A stretch of 64,000 bases of DNA. It comes from Marinibaculum pumilum. Lineage in GTDB: Bacteria > Pseudomonadota > Alphaproteobacteria > Ferrovibrionales > Ferrovibrionaceae. Positions 34,238 through 42,601 of this stretch are shown piece by piece; the first letter of the stretch is position 1; each line of letters starts with the position of its first letter. The notes below the pieces were generated by a model. That model made no database searches. It worked only from the letters and a program-made list of their open reading frames with translations, and had not been told where the DNA came from. The stretch lies in contig NZ_JBHRTR010000028.1 in assembly GCF_042646425.1 (NCBI RefSeq), positions 248,001-312,000 of the forward strand. Direction: 5' to 3'. The position numbers and the translations under genes were made by a program.

Positions 34238-35461
34238 ATGGGACGACAGATCGACAGGCGGGGCCTGATGGCGGCGGCCGCCATCGCGGCCGGCGCCCTG
34301 GCCATGGCCGGCCTCGGCAGCGCACCGGTCCTGGCCGCCGACAGCATCAAGATCGGCGCCACAGCGGCCAAGACCGGGCCGCTGGCCGGCGGCACGGCGG
34401 TCACCCACTGGCCGAACATCCAGCTCTGGGTGCATGACGTGAACGCCAAGGGCGGCATCCAGGTCGGCGACACCAAGATGCCGGTGGAGCTGGTGGAATA
34501 TGACGACCGCACCTCCAACGAGGAGGCGGTGAAGAACGTCCAGCGCCTGGCGACCGTGGACGAGGTGGACTTCATCATTCCGCCCTACGGCACCGGCATC
34601 AACCTGGCGGTGGCGCCGCTGCTGGCCCGCCACGGCTATCCGCAGATCGCGGTCACCGCGGTGACCGACAAGGGCGACGAGTTCGCCGCCCGCTGGCCCA
34701 ACACCTTCTGGACCCTGGGCACCTCCACCGCCTTCGCATCCTCGGTCGCCGACGTGCTGTCGCAGATGCGCGATGCGGGCACCATCGGCTCCAAGGTGGC
34801 ACTGGTGAACGTTGCCGACGCCTTCGGTATCGAACTCGCCAATGCCGGCCGCGCGGCGCTGGAGGCGGCGAAGTTCGACATCGTCTATGACAGCTCCTAC
34901 CCGCTGGGCACGCAGGACCTGGCGCCGGTGATCAACGGCGCCAAGGCGGCCGAGCCCGACGCCTTCGTCGCCTTCTCCTACCCGCCGGACACCTTCGCCC
35001 TGACCGAGCAGGCGCGGATCTCCGACTTTGCGCCGAAGGCCTTCTATGTCGGCGTGGCGACCGCCTTCCCTGCCTATGCCGGCAAGTTCGGCGCCGCGGC
35101 GGAAGGGGTGCTGGGCGCCGGCGGCGTGAATGCCGGCACCGATGCGATGAAGGCCTATCGCGCCCGCCACAAGGAGGTGACGGGGCAGGAGGCCGATTAC
35201 TGGGCCAGCCCGGTGATGTATGCCAGCCTGCAGATCCTGGAACAGGCGATCGAGCGCGCCGGCACCCTGGACCGTGCCAAGGTGATCGAGCAGCTGAAGA
35301 ACGGCAGCTTCGACACGGTGATGGGCACCATGACCTTCGACGGTAACGTCAACCGGAAGTTCTGGACCGTCGGCCAGTGGCGGGACGGTGTCTTCCACGG
35401 CGTCGCCTCCACCGGCATGGAGGGTGAGATGGCGCCGGTTGCCAAGGAAGGCTGGGAATAG
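34238..35461 (+). CDS. Liv-type ABC transporter substrate-binding protein
   Basis: A 407-residue exported protein with a twin-arginine-like N-terminus (QIDRRGLMAAAAIAAGALA) and cleavage near LAADS. The mature part is a Peripla_BP_6 domain (KIGATAAKTGPLAGG, then ELVEYDDRTSNEEAVKNVQRL and IIPPYGTGINLAVAPL). Binding proteins of this class take branched amino acids or aromatic acids. The linkage to an aromatic aldehyde dehydrogenase and hydratase-lyase makes a hydroxycinnamate-type ligand plausible, as for CouP of Rhodopseudomonas. It leads livH-livM-livG homologues. Confidence 0.87.
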   Translation: MGRQIDRRGLMAAAAIAAGALAMAGLGSAPVLAADSIKIGATAAKTGPLAGGTAVTHWPNIQLWVHDVNAKGGIQVGDTKMPVELVEYDDRTSNEEAVKNVQRLATVDEVDFIIPPYGTGINLAVAPLLARHGYPQIAVTAVTDKGDEFAARWPNTFWTLGTSTAFASSVADVLSQMRDAGTIGSKVALVNVADAFGIELANAGRAALEAAKFDIVYDSSYPLGTQDLAPVINGAKAAEPDAFVAFSYPPDTFALTEQARISDFAPKAFYVGVATAFPAYAGKFGAAAEGVLGAGGVNAGTDAMKAYRARHKEVTGQEADYWASPVMYASLQILEQAIERAGTLDRAKVIEQLKNGSFDTVMGTMTFDGNVNRKFWTVGQWRDGVFHGVASTGMEGEMAPVAKEGWE

Positions 35462-35540
35462 ACTGACCGCACCCCCCGGACCGGCACTCCAGGGGACCTG
35501 GCGGAGCGCCGGTCCGGCCCGATTCAGGGGGGTACGGCGC

Positions 35541-35575
35541 CCGCCCCGCCGCATCTGCGGCGGGGCGGGTTCTTT
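35541..35575 (+). terminator. Intrinsic-terminator-like hairpin between binding-protein and permease genes
   Basis: A perfect 12-bp GC stem (35541-35552 with 35557-35568) and 4-base loop are followed by GTTCTTT. Located 80 bases after the binding-protein stop and 36 before the permease start, it would reduce read-through so that the binding protein is made in excess of the membrane parts. Confidence 0.65.
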
Positions 35576-35610
35576 CCGCAGACGGCACAGGAGGCTGAGG
35601 CAGCCGCGCC

Positions 35611-36477
35611 ATGGACATAATCGTCACCGGGGTCCTGCTGAGCGGCACCTATGCGCTGATCGCGATCGGCCTGACCCTGCAGTACGGCGTGGCGCGGATC
35701 ATGAATCTCGCCAATGGCGAGACCCTGGTCGCCGCCTGCTTCGCCGCGTTCTGGCTGTTCGTCACCTTCCAGGTCAGCCCGATCCTGGGACTGGTGGTCA
35801 TCGCGCCGGCGGCCTTCGCGCTGAACTGGCTGATCTATCGCCTGCTGCTGGCGCCGCTGGTCCGCCGGGCAAAGAGCCGCGGCGCACTGGAGGTCGACGC
35901 CATCCTGGCCACCTTCGGCCTGCTGTTCCTGCTGCAGGGACTGATGCTGCTGGGCTTCGGCGGCGAGTATTTCACCTACAGCTTCCTGGCGGAGCCGTTC
36001 CGGATCCTGGGCAATCCCTATGGCCTGAACCGGGTGGTCGCCTTCCTGGCGGCCGTCGTGATCGCAGGCGGGCTGTGGCTGTTCCTGGGCTTCACCCGCG
36101 CCGGCACTGCGGTGCGCGCGGTGGCGGTGGCGCCGGAGGCGGCCGGGCTGGTGGCGATCGACGTGCCGCGCTTCTCCGCCTTCGCCTTCGCGCTGGGCGG
36201 CGCGGTGACGGCGGCCGGCGGCACCCTGCTGTCGACCTTCTACACCTTCAACGCCTCGATGGGCGTGGTCTTCACCATGAAGGCGCTGATCATCGTCATC
36301 ATGGGCGGGGTCGGCGATGTCCGCGGTGCGGTGCTGGCCGCCCTGATCCTGGGCCTGGCGGAGACCGCGGTGGCCAGCCTGATCGATCCCGGCCTGACCC
36401 TGGCGGCGACCTATGCGCTGTTCATCCTGACCCTGCTGTTCCGCCCGCAGGGCCTGTTCGGGCGGGCGCCGTCGTGA
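35611..36477 (+). CDS. Liv-type ABC transporter permease (LivH family)
   Basis: A 288-residue inner-membrane permease with about eight helices. Family blocks include GTYALIAIGLTLQYGVARIMNLANGE at the start (in two stretches), LGFTRAGTAVRAVAVAPEAA in the cytoplasmic loop that contacts the ATPase, and FTMKALIIVIMGGVGDVRGAV near the end. It forms a heterodimer with the LivM-type protein encoded at 36665. GGAGG lies 16 bases before the ATG, farther than usual. Confidence 0.92.
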   Translation: MDIIVTGVLLSGTYALIAIGLTLQYGVARIMNLANGETLVAACFAAFWLFVTFQVSPILGLVVIAPAAFALNWLIYRLLLAPLVRRAKSRGALEVDAILATFGLLFLLQGLMLLGFGGEYFTYSFLAEPFRILGNPYGLNRVVAFLAAVVIAGGLWLFLGFTRAGTAVRAVAVAPEAAGLVAIDVPRFSAFAFALGGAVTAAGGTLLSTFYTFNASMGVVFTMKALIIVIMGGVGDVRGAVLAALILGLAETAVASLIDPGLTLAATYALFILTLLFRPQGLFGRAPS

Positions 36478-36535
36478 GCCCGGTTCCGTCATCCTCCGTC
36501 GTGAGCGCGGGCGCTGCCGCAACCTCCCTGCTTCC

Positions 36536-36640
36536 GTCATCCTCGGGCCTGACCCGAGGATCCCGATTCCGGCGTTGCCGGGGCACCGGCCGGCAGCATC
36601 GCGGTCCCGCCACGATCCTCGGGTCAGGCCCGAGGATGAC
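36536..36640. repeat. Composite palindromic element, family A copy 1 (105 bp)
   Basis: A 27-base unit at 36536-36562 (starting GTCATCCTCGGGCC, itself palindromic around GGGCCTGACCC) is repeated as a perfect reverse complement at 36614-36640, separated by 51 bases. The same 27-base units with the same 51-base spacing recur at 56591-56695. The element lies between the two permease genes of the Liv operon. It looks like a REP/BIME-type or small MITE-like repeat. Confidence 0.85.
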
Positions 36641-36664
36641 GGATATGGCGGTGGGGGCCGCCCC

Positions 36665-37639
36665 ATGACCGCCGTCGACGATACCCCGCCACCGGCCGCG
36701 ACGGGCCTGAACGTCACGCCCCGCGAATGGCGCACCGGCGGCATCGCCGCCGCGATCTTCGCCGCCTGTGCCTGCCTGCCGCTGGTGGACCAGGGCTACT
36801 GGCTGTCGCTGGGGGTGAACCTGGCGATGTATGCCGCGCTCTGCACAGCCTGGACCCTGTTCTCCGGCCCCACGCACTATGTCTCGCTCGCCACCGCGGC
36901 CTTCTTCGGCCTGGGCACCTATGCGGTCGGCGCCGGCATCGAGATCCTGCCCTTCCCGCTGCTGCTGGCGATCGGCGCCGTGCTGGGGGCGGCGCTGGCG
37001 GCGCTGGTCGGGCTCGCCACCCTGCGGCTGTCGGGCATGTATTTCGTCATCTTCACCCTGGGCCTGGCGGAGCTCGTGCGGCAGGTGGTGACCTGGTACC
37101 AGACCAACTTCACCACCGGGGTCGGGCTATATGTTCTGACCGCCCTGACGGAAATGCATCTGTACTGGATGCTGCTGGCGGTGGCGGCTTCGGTCTACCT
37201 GACCGGCTGGCTGGTCAACCGCTCCCGCCTGGGCTTCGCGATGCGGATCATCGGCAATGACGAGCTGGTCGCCGCCCATGTCGGCATCGACACGGCGCGG
37301 GCGAAGGTGATCCTGTTCACCATCTCCGGCGCCTTCATCGGGCTGGTGGGCGCTGTCATGGCGCCGCGCTTCGCCTATATCGAGCCGCCCTCGGCCTTCA
37401 ACCCGATGATCTCCTTCCTGGTGGTGATCATGGCGATGCTGGGCGGCACCAGGCGACTCTGGGGGCCGCTGGTCGGCGTGATCCCCTTCACCCTGCTGTG
37501 GGACGTGATCTCCGCGCGCTTTCCGAACCAGACCAGCCTGCTGCTGGGCATCGCCTTCCTGGCGATCGTCTACCTGCTGCCGCAGGGCGTGCTGGGACTT
37601 GTGCAGAAGGTGCTGCGGCGCCGGGACGGCGGCGTGTGA
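36665..37639 (+). CDS. Liv-type ABC transporter permease (LivM family)
   Basis: A 324-residue permease with about ten helices. Family blocks include NLAMYAALCTAWTLFSGPTHYVSL, LRLSGMYFVIFTLGLAELVRQ and the ATPase-contact loop NRSRLGFAMRIIGNDELVAAHVGI, with LGGTRRLWGPLVG near the end. The ATG at 36665 is chosen because the upstream open frame is the family A repeat. It pairs with the LivH protein. Its stop overlaps the GTG start of the ATPase gene. Confidence 0.92.
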   Translation: MTAVDDTPPPAATGLNVTPREWRTGGIAAAIFAACACLPLVDQGYWLSLGVNLAMYAALCTAWTLFSGPTHYVSLATAAFFGLGTYAVGAGIEILPFPLLLAIGAVLGAALAALVGLATLRLSGMYFVIFTLGLAELVRQVVTWYQTNFTTGVGLYVLTALTEMHLYWMLLAVAASVYLTGWLVNRSRLGFAMRIIGNDELVAAHVGIDTARAKVILFTISGAFIGLVGAVMAPRFAYIEPPSAFNPMISFLVVIMAMLGGTRRLWGPLVGVIPFTLLWDVISARFPNQTSLLLGIAFLAIVYLLPQGVLGLVQKVLRRRDGGV

Positions 37640-38388
37640 CGGCGCCGGTGCTGCAGGCGGAAGGCGTGGTGAAGCGCTTCGGCGGCCTGACCGCGGTGAA
37701 CGCGGTCAGCTTCACGGTGGCCGAACACGAGGTGCTGGGCCTGATCGGCCCGAACGGTTCCGGCAAGACCACGATGATCAACCTGATCTCCGGCGCCCTG
37801 ACGCCCAGCGCCGGCACGATCCGCCTGCGCGGCCGGCCGCTCTCGGGCCTGCGGCCCGACCGCGTGGCGCAGGCCGGGGTCGGCCGCACCTTCCAGCTGG
37901 TGCGCGTCCTGCCCGGCCTGTCGGTGCTGGAGAACGTGATGGCCGGCGGCGTCTTCGGCCATCGTCGTGCCTGGGGCCCGGCGCTGGAGGCGGAGGCCCG
38001 CACCCTGCTGCAGCGGGTCGGCCTGGGCGGCCGCGAGGGCGAGGCGCCGGAGCAGCTGACCTATATCGACCAGAAGCGGCTGGAACTGGCGCGCGCGCTG
38101 GCCGGCGATCCGGCGCTGCTGCTGCTGGACGAATGGCTGGCCGGCCTGAACCCGACCGAGCTGCAGACCGGCATCGCGCTGATCGCCGGCCTGCGGGACG
38201 AGGGGCGCACCATCATCCTGGTGGAGCATGTCATGCACGCGATCCGCAGCCTCTGCGACCGCTGCGTGGTGATGAATTCCGGCAGCCGGATCGCCGAGGG
38301 CCCGCCGGCGCAGGTGCTGAGCGAGCCGGAGGTGGTGCGCGCCTACCTGGGGGAAGCAGAGGAGGAGGAAAGGGAAGCCGCCGGCTGA
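37636..38388 (+). CDS. Liv-type ABC transporter ATPase (LivG family) with altered signature motif
   Basis: A 250-residue ATPase started by a GTG that overlaps the permease stop (GTGTGA). Walker A is GPNGSGKTT (38-46). Where LivG proteins have LSYGQQ, this one has LTYIDQ (141-146), and Walker B reads LLLLDEWLAGLNPTE with Trp at 167 in place of Pro. The catalytic Glu (E166) and switch histidine (VEHVMH) are intact. No LivF partner is encoded in the operon, so it either acts as a homodimer or borrows a LivF from elsewhere. Confidence 0.9.
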   Translation: MTAPVLQAEGVVKRFGGLTAVNAVSFTVAEHEVLGLIGPNGSGKTTMINLISGALTPSAGTIRLRGRPLSGLRPDRVAQAGVGRTFQLVRVLPGLSVLENVMAGGVFGHRRAWGPALEAEARTLLQRVGLGGREGEAPEQLTYIDQKRLELARALAGDPALLLLDEWLAGLNPTELQTGIALIAGLRDEGRTIILVEHVMHAIRSLCDRCVVMNSGSRIAEGPPAQVLSEPEVVRAYLGEAEEEEREAAG

Positions 38389-38449
38389 CGGCGACCTCCG
38401 CCTCGACCCGTGCCGCCGGCGGCGAGGATGCCGCAGGGCCTGCGGAATG

Positions 38450-38541
38450 GATCCTCGCCTCAAGGGCGAGGATGACGCGGGAGGTGGTGGCCGGCCGCCA
38501 TCCCCCCTTGCCCGTCGTTCCCGGGCCTGACCCGGGAACCC
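38450..38541. repeat. Degenerate family A palindromes after the Liv operon; contents of 38389-38602
   Basis: Two palindromes, 38450-38476 (GATCCTCGCC...GGCGAGGATGAC) and 38514-38541 (GTTCCCGGGCCTGACCCGGGAAC core), are 37 bases apart. They resemble the two arms of the 105-bp elements at 36536 and 56591 but have diverged. They lie between the convergent LivG and LLM-monooxygenase genes and could end both transcripts. I see no gene in this gap. Confidence 0.6.
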
Positions 38542-38602
38542 ATTCCGCCAGCGGTGCGGTGCCGCGATGATGGCGGATCCGGCCGTCGGCCTGACCCTGC
38601 CG

Positions 38603-39790
38603 TCAGTTCCGGGCCGCGACCTCCGCCTGGTACTTGACGCCCATATCCTCCACCGCCTTCTGGTGGATCTCGGCCAGTTCGGGCCGCAGCTTCTGCGCCC
38701 GCGCCGCGGCGCCCATGGTGGCCGCGTGATGGCCCTGGAAATGCGGCATCACGTCGTTGGCGATCAGCTCGTAGCTGCGGCGGGTGGCCTCCGGGTTGGC
38801 CCAGTTGTGCGCCAGCATCAGGTAGGCGCCGAAGCCGCCGTTGGACTGCGCCTGCAGCCGCTCGATCTGCGCCACCACCATGTCCGGGGTGCCGATCGCG
38901 CCGAAGCCGGAGTCGTTCACGAAAGCGATCATCTCCTCCAGATTGTCGCCGGGCACCGCCATCTGCGGGAAGGCGGCGACCGCCTGGAAATAGTGGAACC
39001 ACTGCTCCATGCCATAGGCGACGTCCTTGATCGCCTGCTCCTTGGTCTCCGCGCAATGGACCAGGCCGACGAGCCGCCATTTGGAGCGGTCGACCGTCTT
39101 GCCGTGCGCCTTCGCCTCCGCCTCCATCACGTCCCAGTGCAGGGCGAGCGCGTCGAAGCCGGCGGCGGTGGTGGCGCCGATGGAGAGCAGGCCGGTGCCG
39201 TGCCGGCCGCCCAGCCGCGGCCCGGCGGGGGAGGCGACGGCGGCGGTGCAGATGTCGAAAAGCGGCTCGGAATAGGGCCGCAGGTGCAGCCGCGCCTCGC
39301 GCAGGTCCCAGCGGTCGTTCTTGAAGGTGACCGGGTCCTCGCTGGTCAGCAGCTGCATGATCACGCCGAGGCTCTGCTCCAGCAGGTCGCGGGTCTGCGA
39401 CTGCGACAGGCCGATCATCGCCGCGTCCGTCGGCAGGGCGCCGGGACCCACGCCGAGCATCGCGCGGCCGCGGGTCAGGTGGTCGAGCATGACGATCCGC
39501 TCCGCCACCCAGAGCGGGTTGTGGTAGCTGAGGCTGACCACCCCGGTGCCCAGACGGATGTTCTTCGTGTGCTGTGCCGCCGCGGCGATGAAGATCTCGG
39601 GCGAGGCGATCAGCTCCGAGCCGGCGGAATGATGCTCGCCGATCCATGCCTCGTCATAGCCGCAGCGGTCGAGCCACTGCATCAGCTCCAGGTCGCGCTG
39701 CATCGCCAGGGTGGGGTTGATTCCCGGCTTGTGGAACGGCGCCAGGAAGATCCCGAAGCGCATGCGCCCGGGCGGGTTCGGATTGGACAT
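38603..39790 (-). CDS. LLM-class flavin-dependent monooxygenase (limonene 1,2-monooxygenase-like)
   Basis: A 395-residue bacterial-luciferase-fold protein started by ATG at 39790 after GGGAGGAAACA. The opening RFGIFLAPFHKPGINPTLAM, YDEAWIGEHHSAG, LGTGVVSLSYHNPLWVAER and LDHLTRGRAMLGVGPGALP blocks match the limonene monooxygenase branch of the LLM family. It uses reduced FMN from a separate reductase and O2 to oxygenate a substrate in the cytoplasm. The substrate cannot be told; the location beside an aromatic-acid locus suggests a plant-derived compound. Confidence 0.85.
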   Translation of the reverse strand: MSNPNPPGRMRFGIFLAPFHKPGINPTLAMQRDLELMQWLDRCGYDEAWIGEHHSAGSELIASPEIFIAAAAQHTKNIRLGTGVVSLSYHNPLWVAERIVMLDHLTRGRAMLGVGPGALPTDAAMIGLSQSQTRDLLEQSLGVIMQLLTSEDPVTFKNDRWDLREARLHLRPYSEPLFDICTAAVASPAGPRLGGRHGTGLLSIGATTAAGFDALALHWDVMEAEAKAHGKTVDRSKWRLVGLVHCAETKEQAIKDVAYGMEQWFHYFQAVAAFPQMAVPGDNLEEMIAFVNDSGFGAIGTPDMVVAQIERLQAQSNGGFGAYLMLAHNWANPEATRRSYELIANDVMPHFQGHHAATMGAAARAQKLRPELAEIHQKAVEDMGVKYQAEVAARN

Positions 39791-39915
39791 TGTTTCCTCC
39801 CAATGACTGTCGCACCGCCGGCGCGGGCCGGCCATGCAACCGGGAGTGTAGCCGCCATGGCGGCGGCAGCCAGGGGGGAATCGCCAGACCTGCCCTGCGT
39901 GCCGGGCGGGGCGGC

Positions 39916-40383
39916 TCAGCCGCCGCCGCCCAGCCGGCCCAGCTGGCGCAGGGCGCCGTTCAGCGCGACCGTATCGGCGTCGCCCAGGCAGGCGGCAAGT
40001 CGCGCCTCGTGGCCGTCATGGGCGCGGTCGGCGCGCGCCATGAGTTCGGTGCCGGCCGCGGTCAGTTCCAGGGCATAGCTGCGACGGTCCGCCGGGTTGC
40101 GCACCGTGGTCAGCAGCCCGCGGGCACGCAGATCGTCCACCAGTCGCACCATGTTGGGGCGCTGGATACCCAGCGCATCGCCGATCTCCTGCTGCTTGCA
40201 GCCCGGGCTGGCGCGGACGATGCGCAAGGCCGCGTATTGCGCAGGGCGCAGGTCGAAGGGCGCCAGGGTGGCGATCAGATCCTGCCAGACCGCAGCCTGC
40301 GCCTGGCGCAGCAGGAAGCCCAGCTGGCCGCCGATGCCGCTGTTCTCGATCGCGCTGGAACCGTGCATTTCGATATTGACCAT
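39916..40383 (-). CDS. MarR-family repressor divergent from the hydratase-lyase gene
   Basis: A 155-residue winged-helix protein with the MarR core (RPAQYAALRIVRASPGCKQQEIGDALGIQRPNMVRLVDDL, in successive pieces) and the wing with NPADRRSYALELTAAG. ATG at 40383 or 40368 is possible; the first overlaps the palindrome ATAACAGTTAT. MarR proteins beside hydroxycinnamoyl-CoA genes (CouR, FerR type) typically release DNA when they bind the CoA thioester. The same role is likely here. Confidence 0.87.
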   Translation of the reverse strand: MVNIEMHGSSAIENSGIGGQLGFLLRQAQAAVWQDLIATLAPFDLRPAQYAALRIVRASPGCKQQEIGDALGIQRPNMVRLVDDLRARGLLTTVRNPADRRSYALELTAAGTELMARADRAHDGHEARLAACLGDADTVALNGALRQLGRLGGGG

Positions 40384-40405
40384 AACAGTTATGCAATATA
40401 ACAAT
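40382..40405. promoter_or_regulatory. Probable MarR operator between the divergent regulator and hydratase-lyase genes
   Basis: ATAACAGTTAT (40382-40392) is a perfect palindrome around one base, followed by a partial copy, ATATAACAATAT (40397-40408 region). It covers the regulator start codon and lies 50 bases before the hydratase-lyase start, so it could control both. Confidence 0.5.
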
Positions 40406-40443
40406 ATGCCTGTCATCGATCGGCATGGCAAGGAGCGAAAGCG

Positions 40444-41292
40444 ATGGAAGGCCGGGTGCAGGAACAGGATCGGGCGACGGATGCGGTGCCGCTGGCGCTG
40501 GTCGAGGTGGCGGACGGCATCGCCTGGGTGTCGCTGAACCGGCCGGACAAGCGCAATGCGATGAACCCGGCGCTGAATGCCTACATGCACGAGGTGCTCG
40601 ACGCGGTGGAGGCGGACGAGCGGGTCGGCGTGATGGTGCTGACCGGCGCGGGCGAGGCCTTCTCCGCCGGGATGGACCTGAAGGAATATTTCCGCGAAAC
40701 CGAGGAGAAGGGGCATCTGGCCGTGCGCCGGGCGCAGCGCGACGCCTATGGCTGGTGGCGGCGCCTGCGCTGGCTGGAGAAGCCGACCATCGCGATGGTC
40801 AACGGCTGGTGCTTCGGCGGCGCCTTCTCGCCGCTCTTCGCCTGCGACCTGGCCTTCGCGGCGGAGGATGCGCAGTTCGGCCTGTCGGAGATCAACTGGG
40901 GCATCATCCCCGGCGGCAATGTGACCAAGGTGGTGGCCGATCTGCTGGGGCAGCGCGACGCGCTCTACTACATCATGACAGGTGAGACCTTCGACGGTCG
41001 CCGCGCCGCCGCTGTCGGCCTGGTGAACGAGTCGGTTCCGGCCGACGCCCTGCGCGGCCGGGTGGCCGAGGTGGCGAAGGTCCTGCTGGAAAAGAATCCC
41101 GCCACCCTGAAGGCGGCGAAGGACGCCTTCAAGCGGGTGGTGGAGATGCCCTTCGACACCGCCGAGGACTACCTGGTGGTGCGGCAGGAGAGCCTGGCCT
41201 TCCTCGACAAGACCGAGGGGCGCAAGGCGGGCATCCGCCAGTTCATCGACGACAAGAGCTACAAGCCGGGCCTGGCGAGCTACAGGCGCTGA
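40444..41292 (+). CDS. ech: Hydroxycinnamoyl-CoA hydratase-lyase (feruloyl-CoA hydratase/lyase)
   Basis: A 282-residue crotonase-fold enzyme started after AAGGAGCGAAAGCG. It follows the Pseudomonas HCHL/Ech sequence closely: GMDLKEYFRE (Y82), KPTIAMVNGWCFGG, SPLFACDLAF and FGLSEINWGI, with S129 and E149 at positions corresponding to the catalytic-pocket Ser and Glu, and ending DDKSYKPGLASYRR. It hydrates feruloyl-, coumaroyl- or caffeoyl-CoA and splits off acetyl-CoA to give vanillin or its relatives. The aldehyde dehydrogenase at 32749 would use that product. The CoA ligase needed upstream is not in the window. Confidence 0.92.
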   Translation: MEGRVQEQDRATDAVPLALVEVADGIAWVSLNRPDKRNAMNPALNAYMHEVLDAVEADERVGVMVLTGAGEAFSAGMDLKEYFRETEEKGHLAVRRAQRDAYGWWRRLRWLEKPTIAMVNGWCFGGAFSPLFACDLAFAAEDAQFGLSEINWGIIPGGNVTKVVADLLGQRDALYYIMTGETFDGRRAAAVGLVNESVPADALRGRVAEVAKVLLEKNPATLKAAKDAFKRVVEMPFDTAEDYLVVRQESLAFLDKTEGRKAGIRQFIDDKSYKPGLASYRR

Positions 41293-41294
41293 TC

Positions 41295-41331
41295 CCGCCC
41301 GGGCACCGGCCAGGCCGCAGGTGCCCGCGGC
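41295..41331 (+). terminator. Hairpin after the hydratase-lyase gene
   Basis: CGGGCACC at 41300-41307 pairs with GGTGCCCG at 41320-41327, and the stem can be lengthened to about 13 bp with one bulge. It starts just past the stop at 41292. No T-run follows. Confidence 0.4.
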
Positions 41332-41391
41332 GGCACTTGGGCCGGCCGGCGAAGTGGCGTAAACCCTTGAGTTGACGGACCCGGCACCTGG

Positions 41392-42594
41392 ATGGTTGCC
41401 GGACGCAACGGATTCGGGGCGCGGCCGGTGGTGGACCTGTTCACAGTCCTCGCGATGTGGAGCCTGGCGGCACTGACGATCGCCGGGATCCTTGTCGCCC
41501 TGTGGCTCCGCGACCGCAGCATGCCGGCCTATGTCTGGCTGGGGGCGGGGTTTCTCGCCGCCGCGGTCGGTGTGGGACTGATCGCGGCCCGCGGCGCGAT
41601 CCCGGACTGGCTGTCCATCGGCGTCGGCAATCTGCTCACCGTCGCGGCCATGACCCTTTGGATCCTGGGAGTCTACCGGTTCAATGGCTGGGCCCTGCAT
41701 CCGCGGGCGTTGCTGCCGATCGCGGTCTACCTGCCCGTTCTCTTCTTCCCGACGGTGCACGACACCCTCTGGCTGCGACAGGTCTTCATCCTGGGCAGCG
41801 GCGTTCCCGGGCATCTCATGCTCGCACATGCGTTCTGGCCGCGCGGACCCGAGGCGTCGCGCAGCCGGCGCCCGATGGCGATCATCTTCCTGGTGGTTGC
41901 GGCCTGGACGGCGTTGGCCACGGCCGGGGTGGCCTGGTACCGACCGCTCTCGCTCGACGCCTATCCGATCGCCTGGGCCAACGGCTTCATCTCGCTTGTC
42001 GTTCTGCTGGTGATGATGGTGTTCGGGGCGAAGATGATCCGCGAGCGCGACGAGGGCCGGTTGCAGCATCTGGCGACCATCGATCCGCTGACCGGCATCC
42101 TGAACCGGCGGGGGCTTTTCGCGGGCCTGCCGGCACTGCTGGCCGGAGCGGGCGCCGGCAAGGACCGGCTCGCACTGCTGATGTTCGATCTGGACCATTT
42201 CAAGGAGGTCAACGACCGCCACGGCCATCTCGCGGGCGACCGCGTTCTGGCCGCCTTCTGCGGCGTGGCCGAGGGGCAACTGGGGCCGCAGGACCTGTTC
42301 GGCCGGCTGGGCGGAGAGGAATTCCTCGCGGTCGCGGCGGTCGACGATCTGGACGCGGCGCAGGCGTTGGCCGACCGGATCCGTGCGGCGCTCGCCCGCA
42401 CGCCGGTGGAGGCCGACGGCGCCGCGATCCCGGTGACGGTGAGCGTCGGCGTCGCGCTGCTGCCGCCGGCCGCCACCGATGTCACGCAGGCGCTGGCGGA
42501 AGCGGACCGGGCGCTCTATGCCGCGAAGGCCGCCGGCCGCGACCGGGTGGCGCTGGCGGCCCGGCCGCGCCCGGTGCTGGCCCGCACCGCGTAG
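41392..42594 (+). CDS. Membrane-bound diguanylate cyclase (GGDEF protein)
   Basis: A 400-residue protein with about six N-terminal membrane helices (residues 15-215) and a C-terminal GGDEF domain (about 225-385). The active-site loop is GGEEF (307-311), and ATIDPLTGILNRRG and LMFDLDHFKEVNDRHGH are intact, so it should make cyclic-di-GMP from GTP. The residue that would be the first Arg of the RxxD inhibitory site is Gly (GPQD), so feedback inhibition at that site is probably lost. The membrane part is not a sensor domain I can name. It stands alone. Confidence 0.9.
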   Translation: MVAGRNGFGARPVVDLFTVLAMWSLAALTIAGILVALWLRDRSMPAYVWLGAGFLAAAVGVGLIAARGAIPDWLSIGVGNLLTVAAMTLWILGVYRFNGWALHPRALLPIAVYLPVLFFPTVHDTLWLRQVFILGSGVPGHLMLAHAFWPRGPEASRSRRPMAIIFLVVAAWTALATAGVAWYRPLSLDAYPIAWANGFISLVVLLVMMVFGAKMIRERDEGRLQHLATIDPLTGILNRRGLFAGLPALLAGAGAGKDRLALLMFDLDHFKEVNDRHGHLAGDRVLAAFCGVAEGQLGPQDLFGRLGGEEFLAVAAVDDLDAAQALADRIRAALARTPVEADGAAIPVTVSVGVALLPPAATDVTQALAEADRALYAAKAAGRDRVALAARPRPVLARTA

Positions 42595-42601
42595 GGCCCG
42601 C

